Source: Spirochaetales bacterium (GTDB taxonomy: Bacteria; Spirochaetota; Spirochaetia; DSM-27196; SLST01). Taken from it: 9,491 bases of DNA. The stretch covers positions 1-9,491 of the forward strand of contig JANQQY010000611.1 in the NCBI GenBank assembly GCA_028284845.1, written 5' to 3'. Shown piece by piece: positions 1-5,400 of the stretch. The notes beneath the pieces are model-generated. The model saw nothing but the letters and a program-made list of their open reading frames with translations. It did not search any database and was not told the DNA's origin. The position numbers and the translations under genes are program-made. Within the stretch, counting starts at the first letter, position 1, and each line of letters starts with the position of its first letter.

Positions 1-1342
1 CTTCGCCGCTAGGCAAGTTCGCCGCAAGATGAACTCCCAGCAGCGGGTCGAAGGTCGCCTCTCCGGGATAGTCGGAGCCAAAGGCGAGTGGAATCCCGGC
101 GTCCAGAATCGACCGATAGGGGTAGGCCCGGCCCAGGCGCTCCTCGCCAATAAGAGCGAGATCTTTCTGCGGGGTGCCGGCCGCGTGAGGCTGCGCCGCA
201 ATGATGAGCCCCAGATCTGCGATTCGCGCGAAATCGCCTCGCTGCACCAGTTGTGCGTGCTCAATGCGATGGCGTTGATCTCGCAGGTGCGGAAACCTCT
301 GCGCGACACGTCCTGCGGCCACCGCAAATCGATGAGTAGCAGCGTCACCAATCGAGTGGCTGGCCGTCTGTCGTCCGGCTCGCGTTGCCCGAGTGAGGAA
401 CCGCTCGATCTCGTCCACATGCAAGCCGCTGCCGCTCGTAGAGGGATCGTCGGAGTACGGTTCGCAGAGGAGCGCGGTCCGCGACGAGAACGCCCCATCA
501 AGAAAGAACTTGCGCGGCCCCAGAGCACACCACTCGGGATCGAATCGTTTTGACTCGAACCAGCGCCATGCGAATCCAATCTTGCCGTACGACCAACAGG
601 TCATTCGTACCGACTGGAGCCCACGAGCGGCTCGTGACCTGAGCCATCCCAGGTGCCAGGGGAACCACGTATTGTCTTGAATGCTCGTTATGCCGTGGGC
701 CGAGTAGATCTCGTTCGCCCGATCGAGTCCGTCGTCTACCAGCGTTCTGTTGAGAAACCGCCCTATGTAGAAACGAGCAACTCCTGGGGCGTTTGCCGGC
801 TCACGGAGAATCCCGGTTGGATTGCCGTGCGAGTCACGCTCAACACCTCCAAGGTTCCAATCCGGAGTCGACGGCTTGATCCGCGCGCGCCGCAGAAAGG
901 CGGAGTTCACCCACGCAGCATGACCGGAGAACTGGGCGAGGTAGGCGGGTCGATCAGGTAGGACACGATCGAGATCGGAGATATGCGGATCTGGACAGGC
1001 GGGATAGTCCCAGTTCTCAGCTACGAGAACCTGCCCTTTTGGCATCCCCTCAGATCGTGCAGCGATCGACTCAAGGATCTGCGACTTACTGAGTCCGGCG
1101 AGATCGACGCTCGTTTGAGCAAGACCCGCAATCGCAAAGTGAGTATGAGAGTCGTTGAATCCCGGGACGAGCGCCCGGCCGTGGAGATCGATCTCGCGAG
1201 TCGTACCCGATGCTTCTTGTCGCACCTCACTCCGATTGCCAACGGCCGCGATGGTGCTACCACGAATCAAAACAGCCTCAGCGGCGGGGCGAGTAGAATC
1301 CATCGTGAGAATTGGTCCGCCGTGAATGAGTGTTTCACTCAT
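1..1342 (-). CDS. YtcJ-type amidohydrolase, metal-dependent (3' end cut by window)
   Basis: The reading frame is open from ATG at 1342 to the left edge (447 codons seen, no stop), so the C-terminus is missing. The product matches the YtcJ/amidohydrolase_3 branch of the amidohydrolase superfamily: hydrolytic TIM-barrel enzymes acting on amide or related bonds, substrate unknown here. Visible motifs: an N-terminal beta-sandwich start (SETLIHGGPILTMD), the metal-binding HxH in DSHTHF (His66, His68), SGHAAWVNS at 139-147, GGVERDSHGNPTGILRE at 165-181, Lys278 in RKFFLDGAFS, His329 in ASHSIGDAA, His362 in HRIEHAQ and Asp424 in FGSDYPGE. All expected metal or catalytic positions appear intact. The family is usually around 500-550 aa, so roughly 80-100 residues lie outside. 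No signal peptide is seen, so it is probably cytoplasmic. It lies 39 bp after the kinase gene stop in the same frame and has no obvious Shine-Dalgarno site; the ATG sits in a hairpin. Confidence 0.9.
   Translation of the reverse strand, partial: MSETLIHGGPILTMDSTRPAAEAVLIRGSTIAAVGNRSEVRQEASGTTREIDLHGRALVPGFNDSHTHFAIAGLAQTSVDLAGLSKSQILESIAARSEGMPKGQVLVAENWDYPACPDPHISDLDRVLPDRPAYLAQFSGHAAWVNSAFLRRARIKPSTPDWNLGGVERDSHGNPTGILREPANAPGVARFYIGRFLNRTLVDDGLDRANEIYSAHGITSIQDNTWFPWHLGWLRSRAARGLQSVRMTCWSYGKIGFAWRWFESKRFDPEWCALGPRKFFLDGAFSSRTALLCEPYSDDPSTSGSGLHVDEIERFLTRATRAGRQTASHSIGDAATHRFAVAAGRVAQRFPHLRDQRHRIEHAQLVQRGDFARIADLGLIIAAQPHAAGTPQKDLALIGEERLGRAYPYRSILDAGIPLAFGSDYPGEATFDPLLGVHLAANLPSGE
1326..1342 (-). 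promoter_or_regulatory. Hairpin covering the amidohydrolase start codon
   Basis: On the minus strand the start reads ATGAGTG-AAA-CACTCAT, a perfect 7-bp inverted repeat with a 3-nt loop whose 5' arm begins with the ATG itself. The 20 nt upstream are pyrimidine-rich (ending CTTCCCCTC) and hold no purine-rich ribosome site. This is seen directly. That the hairpin restrains initiation and couples it to translation of the upstream kinase gene is inference. Confidence 0.45.
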
Positions 1343-1381
1343 GAGGGGAAGATACGCACAACCTCTCTGCTCGTCCGGCAG

Positions 1382-2263
1382 CTACTGATCTGCCAGAACC
1401 TGCCGAATCGCACGTCTGGCCATATCTGCAAAGACCGGATTTGACTCGCGGTAGTAGGGAAGCGCAATGAGCGCGACCGAGAGTGCCCACCCGCGTGCCC
1501 GCTCCCACATCTCATCTGTGAAGCCTCCGGCGGACCTGAACTCGGACCGTGTGCTCTCTGAAAAGACCCACCAGGCAGAGAGCGCGTCGACAGACGGATC
1601 GCCAATCGCCGATCCGCCAAAGTCGATGACCGCGGTGAGCGATCCGCCCTGCACGAGGAGGTTGCCGGTATGCAGGTCGCCATGGAAGAGATGAGGAGGG
1701 CCCGTGTAGTCCGGGATTCCGAGAGCGTGACTCCAAACCCCGATCAGAGCGTCCGAATCGAATTCGTCGGCCACCGCCACGATCGCCTCTCGGGTTCGGG
1801 CGTCTCGCCGTCTCAACGGCTCGCCTCGGTAGTGACGAACCACAAATCCGCCAGGTTCAATCGCCCTCAGCCTCGCAACGAACTCTCCAAGGTCGCGCGC
1901 GGCCGGCTGGGAATGAGCGAGCTCCTCTGCCTGGGGCGTAGACCCGGGCAACCAGTCGGTGATGAGCCATTGGCACGGATACCCGGCGGCGGGTGAACCG
2001 ACGGCACGTAACCTCGGTACCTCGAGCGGCAAATCGTCGGGGAGAATCTCACCAACAGACACAAGCAGATCGGCCTCTGTCGCAAATGAAGGCGAACGCG
2101 GCAGACGGACAGCCAGCGCATCTCCAAGCCGAAAGACGACGGAGACGGTCCCGCTTCCCTCGTGAAGTTGTAGCGGCAGACCGGCCCACTCCGGGAACTG
2201 TGACAGGAGGAAGCCGCGGACAAGAGATGCGCTGATCTCGAACTCGTCCTCGTGTAGTTTCAT
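1382..2263 (-). CDS. Aminoglycoside phosphotransferase (APH)-family kinase
   Basis: A 293-aa protein of normal length for the APH/choline-kinase-like fold, which transfers phosphate from ATP or GTP to a hydroxyl of a small molecule. Visible: the N-lobe strand with AVRLPR (51-56, Arg53 at the usual nucleotide-binding Lys position, common in this subgroup), a likely partner Glu63, hinge strand WLITDWLPG (99-107), Brenner motif HGDLHTGN (194-201; catalytic Asp196, Asn201) and the metal-binding DFG-like IDFGG (213-217, Asp214), followed by GDPSVDAL. All key residues are present, so it should be active. The substrate cannot be told from sequence; true aminoglycoside resistance is possible, but most chromosomal members of this subgroup have no proven drug substrate. 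Start ATG 2263 has AGGTGA about 8 nt upstream. It follows the DUF6483 gene by 30 bp and precedes the amidohydrolase by 39 bp, so it is probably co-transcribed with both. Confidence 0.92.
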   Translation of the reverse strand: MKLHEDEFEISASLVRGFLLSQFPEWAGLPLQLHEGSGTVSVVFRLGDALAVRLPRSPSFATEADLLVSVGEILPDDLPLEVPRLRAVGSPAAGYPCQWLITDWLPGSTPQAEELAHSQPAARDLGEFVARLRAIEPGGFVVRHYRGEPLRRRDARTREAIVAVADEFDSDALIGVWSHALGIPDYTGPPHLFHGDLHTGNLLVQGGSLTAVIDFGGSAIGDPSVDALSAWWVFSESTRSEFRSAGGFTDEMWERARGWALSVALIALPYYRESNPVFADMARRAIRQVLADQ

Positions 2264-2293
2264 TCGGTCGTCACCTACATCATCGTCAAGCCG

Positions 2294-2962
2294 TCAGGGT
2301 GTCATTCGACGGAGAGCTGCAAGCGACTCGTAAACCTCGGCGCGAGGGAGGTTCCCGTGAGCGAGGAGATCGTCAGGCTGCCTGAGGAGACGCTCGTAGA
2401 AATGAATCAGGCGCTCTCTATCTTCGGCGCCGCCCGATTGAGCAAGATCGACAAGGAGGTCGTCGGCCGAACCAAAGGCTCCAGTGTGCTCATAGTAGGC
2501 CGCGATCACCGCGATGGTGTAGCGATCGACCGGGTGAGAGGCCACGGACGAGATCAGGTGCTCGACTCGTTCTGCCTGCTCGTCACTGCCCGCCGCCTCA
2601 CCGGTGCCTGTGAGAAGCCTCACCCAGGCAACGATCGCCCTTTCGGCAGCGCGAATCGCCTGCGACGTCACTCCAGATAGTGCAGACGCGTCGAGCGCAA
2701 GCAATGCCTCTTCGGTCAGGAGAGTCGTGATCGCCAGAGCAGCCTCTCCACTCTCCTCAAGTGTCGTTCGGATGACGTCGTCGAGCTCGGCGAGAGAGAG
2801 CGCACGAAGGCGATCCGGGTCAATGCCGAGATGAGCCTGATACGCGTTCTCGACCTCGATCTCCGCGGCCACCACATTGCCGGCTCTTCGAAGTGAGACG
2901 ATTCGTGCGATGGCGGCCGCCAGCTCCTCGATCATCCGGACGATGTAGTCGGTACTCTGCAC
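2294..2962 (-). CDS. DUF6483 family protein, function unknown
   Basis: A 222-aa soluble, mostly helical, acidic protein. The N-terminal pattern STDYIVRMIEELAAAIARIVSLRRAG (3-28), followed by an 'EVENAYQAHLGIDPDRL' stretch (37-51), fits the DUF6483 family as I remember it: a helical-repeat, TPR-like protein of unknown function found mainly in Firmicutes and spirochaetes. The middle and C-terminal part continues as paired amphipathic helices (for example 146-171 and 181-196), as in helical-hairpin repeats. I place the start at GTG 2962, not at an ATG 64 codons upstream. An AGGAGG site lies 4 nt before the GTG, family similarity begins right there, and the upstream extension is a basic, unstructured-looking stretch crossing the promoter region. 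It is the first gene of a minus-strand unit with the kinase and amidohydrolase. No catalytic motif is visible and I assign no function; a scaffold or protein-binding role is only a guess. Confidence 0.8.
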   Translation of the reverse strand: MQSTDYIVRMIEELAAAIARIVSLRRAGNVVAAEIEVENAYQAHLGIDPDRLRALSLAELDDVIRTTLEESGEAALAITTLLTEEALLALDASALSGVTSQAIRAAERAIVAWVRLLTGTGEAAGSDEQAERVEHLISSVASHPVDRYTIAVIAAYYEHTGAFGSADDLLVDLAQSGGAEDRERLIHFYERLLRQPDDLLAHGNLPRAEVYESLAALRRMTP

Positions 2963-2966
2963 GATG

Positions 2967-2972
2967 CCTCCT
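2967..2972 (-). promoter_or_regulatory. Shine-Dalgarno site that decides the DUF6483 start
   Basis: AGGAGG on the minus strand, 4 nt before GTG 2962. The same 4-nt spacing occurs for the AhpD-like gene (3570), the VOC gene (4849) and nfnB (6261). This supports GTG 2962 as the start over an ATG at 3154. Confidence 0.75.
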
Positions 2973-3006
2973 ACGATTTGGAGAGGGTACGGCCAGACGA
3001 TAGGTG

Positions 3007-3154
3007 GTGTCACGAAGCTTGGTGTTTTTTTGCGACGTAAGCTGTGGCGCTGAGTGCGATTGCCGCAATCGGCGGTCCGCCAAGTAACGTCGACTCGATT
3101 AATCCCTTCCAGATGGAAGACTTGCCGTGCAGCCATCACCACGCTTCGTGACAC
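3007..3154. repeat. 12-bp perfect inverted repeat in the divergent promoter region
   Basis: GTGTCACGAAGC at 3007-3018 and its exact reverse complement GCTTCGTGACAC at 3143-3154 flank a 124-bp centre. Read towards each gene, the same 12-mer lies 44 nt before the DUF6483 GTG and 32 nt before the thioredoxin-like ATG. The right copy continues into a second CGTGAC (3147-3152 and 3157-3162), 10 bp on. The centre includes a run of seven T (3025-3031). I found no convincing -35/-10 pair for either side in this 224-bp gap (2963-3186). The repeat could be an operator shared by both gene sets; that is inference. Confidence 0.4.
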
Positions 3155-3186
3155 AGCGTGACGTGCTACTCTGGACCGGGAGCGAT

Positions 3187-3534
3187 ATGCGAAAACTAAC
3201 AGAAACAGAATGCAGAGAGATGATGGCCAACGGGGAGGCCCCAGAGTCGATCCGTACCGAGGGTGAGAAGGTCGCGGTCATCCTGACACAGGCCTGGTGT
3301 TCGGATTGGAAGATGATGCGCAGGTATCTCGATCGAGTATCGGATGAAGATGTAGCGATTGCTTACGTCGAGTACGATCAGGAGCCCTTCTTTGCCGAGT
3401 TCAAGGAGTTCAAGGAGACCGGTTTTAAGAACGGCCTTCTGCCGTACATCCGCTACTATGTGAATGGCGAACTCGTGAATGAGAGCAACGTAGTGCTCTT
3501 CAAACGAGGTTTTCTTAAGAGGTTTGGCCGGTAA
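3187..3534 (+). CDS. Thioredoxin-like protein with a single active-site cysteine
   Basis: A 115-aa protein with the size and order of a thioredoxin fold: a strand VAVILTQAW (29-37), then CSDW (38-41) where thioredoxins have CGPC, a helix WKMMRRYLD, a strand VAIAYVEYDQ (56-65), and LPYIRYYVNGEL (85-96), in which Pro86 matches the conserved cis-proline and the last strands follow. Only the first cysteine (Cys38) of the usual pair is present and there is no other Cys except Cys9, so a classical dithiol mechanism is unlikely. A monothiol, thiol-sensing or structural role is possible. Start ATG 3187 is chosen over an in-frame upstream start at 3127 because GGGAG lies 4 nt before it and the upstream residues run through the inverted repeat. 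The AhpD-like gene follows after 35 bp on the same strand, probably in one operon. No signal peptide is present, so it is cytoplasmic. I recall similar short proteins in spirochaetes. Confidence 0.72.
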   Translation: MRKLTETECREMMANGEAPESIRTEGEKVAVILTQAWCSDWKMMRRYLDRVSDEDVAIAYVEYDQEPFFAEFKEFKETGFKNGLLPYIRYYVNGELVNESNVVLFKRGFLKRFGR

Positions 3535-3569
3535 CCGATTGCCTGGCGCCATGACAAGAAGGAGGCTCT

Positions 3570-4160
3570 ATGCCACTCGTGACTCCACTCCCACCCGACC
3601 ATGACGAAGAGGTACGCGCTCTTTCGGATTTCTTCAATGAAACCCTTGGATTCTGCCCGAATAGCGTGCTGACCATGCAGCGTCGTCCAGCGATTGCCCG
3701 CTCCTTCATTGAGCTCAACAAAGCCGTTATGGCGAACCACGGGCGCGTGACGAGCGCGCTTAAACGACTGATTGGATACATTGCCAGCCGCGCAGCCGGC
3801 TGCAACTACTGCCAAGCGCACACGATCCGAGCCGCGGAGCGATACGGCGCTGAAAATGATCAACTCAAGCACATCACCGAATACCAAACGCATCCGGCCT
3901 TCTCGGAGGCGGAGCGCGCGGCACTCGATTTCGCGCTCGCCGCCTCCGTCATACCAAACGCAGTAGACCGTACAGTCCAGGCCAAGCTTCACGAGCACTG
4001 GGACGACGGAGAGATCGTCGAGATGCTTGGAGTGATCTCGCTATTTGGCTACCTCAACCGGTGGAATGACAGCATGGCAACCACGATGGAGGAAGGCGCG
4101 ATCGCGTCAGGCGAGCAATGGCTGACCGCCGACGGATGGGAACGCGGCAAGCACGTATAG
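3570..4160 (+). CDS. Carboxymuconolactone decarboxylase / AhpD-fold protein
   Basis: A 196-aa helical protein of the CMD/AhpD-like superfamily, in the 'peroxidase-related' branch. The signature is CNYCQAHT (78-85; Cys78, Cys81 and His84 in the CxxCxxxH redox site), preceded by the helix VTSALKRLIGYIASRAAG, where AhpD-like proteins carry their active-site helix, and followed by RAAERYGAE. FGYLNRWNDSMATTMEE (159-175) is typical of this branch. Members with this site use the cysteine pair for thiol-disulfide exchange with peroxiredoxins or for peroxide reduction; true decarboxylases lack CxxC. The precise substrate is unknown. AAGGAGG lies 4 nt before ATG 3570. The preceding thioredoxin-like gene ends 35 bp upstream, so the two probably act in one thiol-redox pathway. 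The stop is 1 bp from the convergent tetR stop, leaving no room for an intergenic terminator. Confidence 0.88.
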   Translation: MPLVTPLPPDHDEEVRALSDFFNETLGFCPNSVLTMQRRPAIARSFIELNKAVMANHGRVTSALKRLIGYIASRAAGCNYCQAHTIRAAERYGAENDQLKHITEYQTHPAFSEAERAALDFALAASVIPNAVDRTVQAKLHEHWDDGEIVEMLGVISLFGYLNRWNDSMATTMEEGAIASGEQWLTADGWERGKHV

Positions 4161-4161
4161 C

Positions 4162-4770
4162 TCAACCCGCTCGCGTGAGCGTCGACAGGAGCTGATTGAC
4201 GACTGCCACGGCGGCCTCCAGCTCGTTCCCGTCGGCTATCCATCTGCTGAGCTCGTTCATCGCACCGGAGAATGCCGCGGCGGCGGCACGAGGCTCAAAG
4301 AGCGCATGTGCCCCGACCGCCCTGGTGGCGAACGCCTCAAATGCATCGACAAGCGTGGAGGTGGTGTATTCGTCGTCGAGCGCGCGCCACTCGACCGGCC
4401 CCAAGACGGCTGCTCCATCAACAAGAACGATACGCTGATACGCCCGGGATTGTGGCGCTTCCAAGAACGCCCGGCTACCCGCTTCGAGCGCGCGCCGGAT
4501 GCCCTCCGGCGTGGAATCTTCGCCGTCATCAGGCACGGCCGCGCGTTCGATCGCGCTCCGCATCTGCTCAAGCTCGTCAACGATGAGGGCCTTACAGAGT
4601 CCGTGCTTGCTCCCAAAATGGTGGTAGACCGCTCCGCGGGTGACGTTTGATTCGCGGGCCGCCAGGTCGAGTGTGAGTCGCTCGAGTCCGGATTCGGTAG
4701 CGATTCGTCTGGCCGCCTCAAGCACATGTGCCCTTGTGATCTCCGCATCAGCCGCCGTTCGCCGTGGCAT
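4162..4770 (-). CDS. TetR/AcrR-family transcriptional repressor
   Basis: A 202-aa protein of standard TetR length. The N-terminal DNA-binding domain is clear: ITRAHVLEAARRIATESG (11-28), then the helix-turn-helix LTLDLAARESNVTRGAVYHHFGSKHGLCKALI (32-63), whose YHHFGSK is the family hallmark. The C-terminal ligand/dimer domain contains QRIVLVDGAAVLGPVEWRALDDEY (112-135), a stretch I associate with one TetR C-terminal subgroup. I place the start at ATG 4770, with TGGTGA 8 nt upstream, giving MPRRTAADAE. An in-frame ATG at 4800 would add 10 residues, but it lies inside the operator and lacks a ribosome site. It is divergent from the VOC gene and probably represses both that gene and itself through the operators at 4795-4837. 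The inducer is unknown; a hydrophobic or electrophilic small molecule would fit the partner gene. Confidence 0.93.
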   Translation of the reverse strand: MPRRTAADAEITRAHVLEAARRIATESGLERLTLDLAARESNVTRGAVYHHFGSKHGLCKALIVDELEQMRSAIERAAVPDDGEDSTPEGIRRALEAGSRAFLEAPQSRAYQRIVLVDGAAVLGPVEWRALDDEYTTSTLVDAFEAFATRAVGAHALFEPRAAAAAFSGAMNELSRWIADGNELEAAVAVVNQLLSTLTRAG

Positions 4771-4789
4771 GCAGTAGTTCACCACAGGA

Positions 4790-4818
4790 TTGACATACAT
4801 GCAACACGTATGTATTTT
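4790..4818 (+). promoter_or_regulatory. Sigma-70-type promoter of the VOC gene
   Basis: A perfect -35 TTGACA (4790-4795), a 17-bp spacer and a -10 TATTTT (4813-4818, 4 of 6 matches), with a predicted transcript start near 4825 and the VOC ATG at 4849. The first TetR-type palindrome fills the spacer and -10, the classic position for repression. On the opposite strand TAAAAT (4814-4819) could serve as a -10 for tetR, but I see no good -35 for it. Confidence 0.7.
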
Positions 4819-4837
4819 ACATGCATAGTGTATGTAT
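4795..4837. promoter_or_regulatory. Two tandem near-palindromic operators, probable TetR sites
   Basis: Site 1 (4795-4815) is ATACAT-N9-ATGTAT with perfect 6-bp arms. Site 2 (4817-4837) is TTACAT-N9-ATGTAT with five matching arm pairs. The two 20-bp blocks starting at 4796 and 4818 are identical at 16 of 20 positions and repeat with a 22-bp period, about two helical turns, so two repressor dimers could sit on one face of the DNA. Site 1 covers the promoter spacer and -10, and site 2 covers the predicted transcript start up to the ribosome site. Assignment to the adjacent TetR is inference from position and symmetry. Confidence 0.72.
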
Positions 4838-4848
4838 AAGGAGGCAAG

Positions 4849-5262
4849 ATGAAAGGGATGTACGTAGTCCTCATGGCAGAGCAGGTCGACGAGGTCGCAG
4901 CGTTCTACGAGAGATGGTTCGGATTCGAGCGAAGCTTCACGTCGGACTGGTACGTGAGTCTTGTCAGAGAAAGCGACGGGAGGCGATTCGAGCTAGCCGT
5001 GATGCTCCCAAAACACGAGACGGTGCCTCAAGGATTTGGTGGGCCGACCTCCGGTGTCATCGTAAGTTTTGAGGTTGAGGATGCCACGGAGGAGCACCAG
5101 AGAATCATCGTGGAGGGGTCGATGCATTGCGTACAGGAGCTCAGGGACGAGGTGTTTGGTCAGCGACACTTCATGCTCGCAGATCCCGCCGGTAACCTCG
5201 TTGACGTTATCCAAATCATCCCGCCTTCTGAGGAGTTTGCGGCGCAGTATCTGGGAAGCTGA
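4849..5262 (+). CDS. VOC (glyoxalase/bleomycin-resistance fold) family protein
   Basis: A 137-aa single-unit VOC protein with two beta-alpha-beta-beta-beta halves. The first half holds VDEVAAFYERWFGFERSF (13-30) and DWYVSLVRESDGRRFELAVM (33-52). The second holds GVIVSFEVEDATEEHQRIIVEG (69-90) and RHFMLADPAGNLVDVIQ (106-122). Possible metal positions are Glu49, His107 and Asp119; the usual N-terminal His/Glu ligand near residue 8 is replaced by Leu/Met, so lyase chemistry is uncertain and a binding or sequestration role is also possible. The ending PPSEEFAAQYLG (125-136) matches a subgroup I recall next to TetR genes in actinobacteria. AAGGAGG lies 4 nt before ATG 4849. It is divergent from tetR behind a strong promoter with two operators, so it is probably induced by the same ligand it detoxifies or binds. 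A terminator-like hairpin follows 19 bp after its stop. Confidence 0.88.
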   Translation: MKGMYVVLMAEQVDEVAAFYERWFGFERSFTSDWYVSLVRESDGRRFELAVMLPKHETVPQGFGGPTSGVIVSFEVEDATEEHQRIIVEGSMHCVQELRDEVFGQRHFMLADPAGNLVDVIQIIPPSEEFAAQYLGS

Positions 5263-5281
5263 GCATTCCACGACCACCACA

Positions 5282-5315
5282 GGCCGAACGTGCGCTCGCT
5301 GTTCGGCCCGCCTTT
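5282..5315 (+). terminator. Intrinsic-terminator-like hairpin after the VOC gene
   Basis: GGCCGAAC (5282-5289) and GTTCGGCC (5301-5308) form a perfect 8-bp GC-rich stem with an 11-nt loop, followed by CGCCTTT. The T tract is short, so termination may be incomplete. It is the only such structure between the VOC gene and nfnA. Confidence 0.6.
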
Positions 5316-5341
5316 ACAGCCTCACCCCCCTCCAATAGACT
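5313..5341 (+). promoter_or_regulatory. Candidate promoter of nfnA
   Basis: A -35 TTTACA (5313-5318, 5 of 6), a 17-bp spacer and a -10 TAGACT (5336-5341, 4 of 6), with the transcript start expected near 5348 and nfnA at 5401. The -35 begins in the T tract of the preceding terminator hairpin. An AT-rich stretch TATATA (5348-5353) lies just downstream but has no -35 at the right distance. Confidence 0.5.
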
Positions 5342-5390
5342 CGTCCTTATATAGCAGACAATAAATCCTCGCCGATCGCCCCGCACCTGT

Positions 5391-5397
5391 GGAGGAG
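5391..5397 (+). promoter_or_regulatory. Shine-Dalgarno site that sets the nfnA start
   Basis: GGAGGAG ends 3 nt before ATG 5401, with GGAGG 5 nt before it. It overlaps the in-frame GTG at 5389, so that GTG cannot use it. This fixes ATG 5401 as the start. Confidence 0.75.
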
Positions 5398-5400
5398 ACC

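Noticed and set aside
500..680. Suspected frameshift in the amidohydrolase
   Set aside because: A first quick reading seemed to change frame near here. Re-reading codon by codon gives one continuous frame from 1342 to the window edge with all family motifs in order, so the gene is intact as far as visible.
29..1444. A chain of plus-strand open frames (29-553, 393-680, 653-961, 983-1444)
   Set aside because: They lie opposite the conserved amidohydrolase, have basic, low-complexity translations with no recognisable motifs, and overlap one another. They are shadows.
3144..3172. TTCGTG/TACTCT as a sigma-70 promoter for the thioredoxin-like gene
   Set aside because: Only 2 and 3 of 6 consensus matches; too weak to call.
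4168..4181. CGCTC-GCGT-GAGCG as a bidirectional terminator between the AhpD-like gene and tetR
   Set aside because: The 5-bp stem is short, lies inside the tetR coding end, and has no T tract on either side.
4771..4800. ATG 4800 as the tetR start
   Set aside because: It lies within the operator and promoter, lacks a ribosome site, and would add a non-conserved 10-residue leader; ATG 4770 fits TetR proteins better.
5389..5400. GTG 5389 as the nfnA start
   Set aside because: It overlaps the Shine-Dalgarno sequence that serves ATG 5401, and NfnA proteins begin near the latter.
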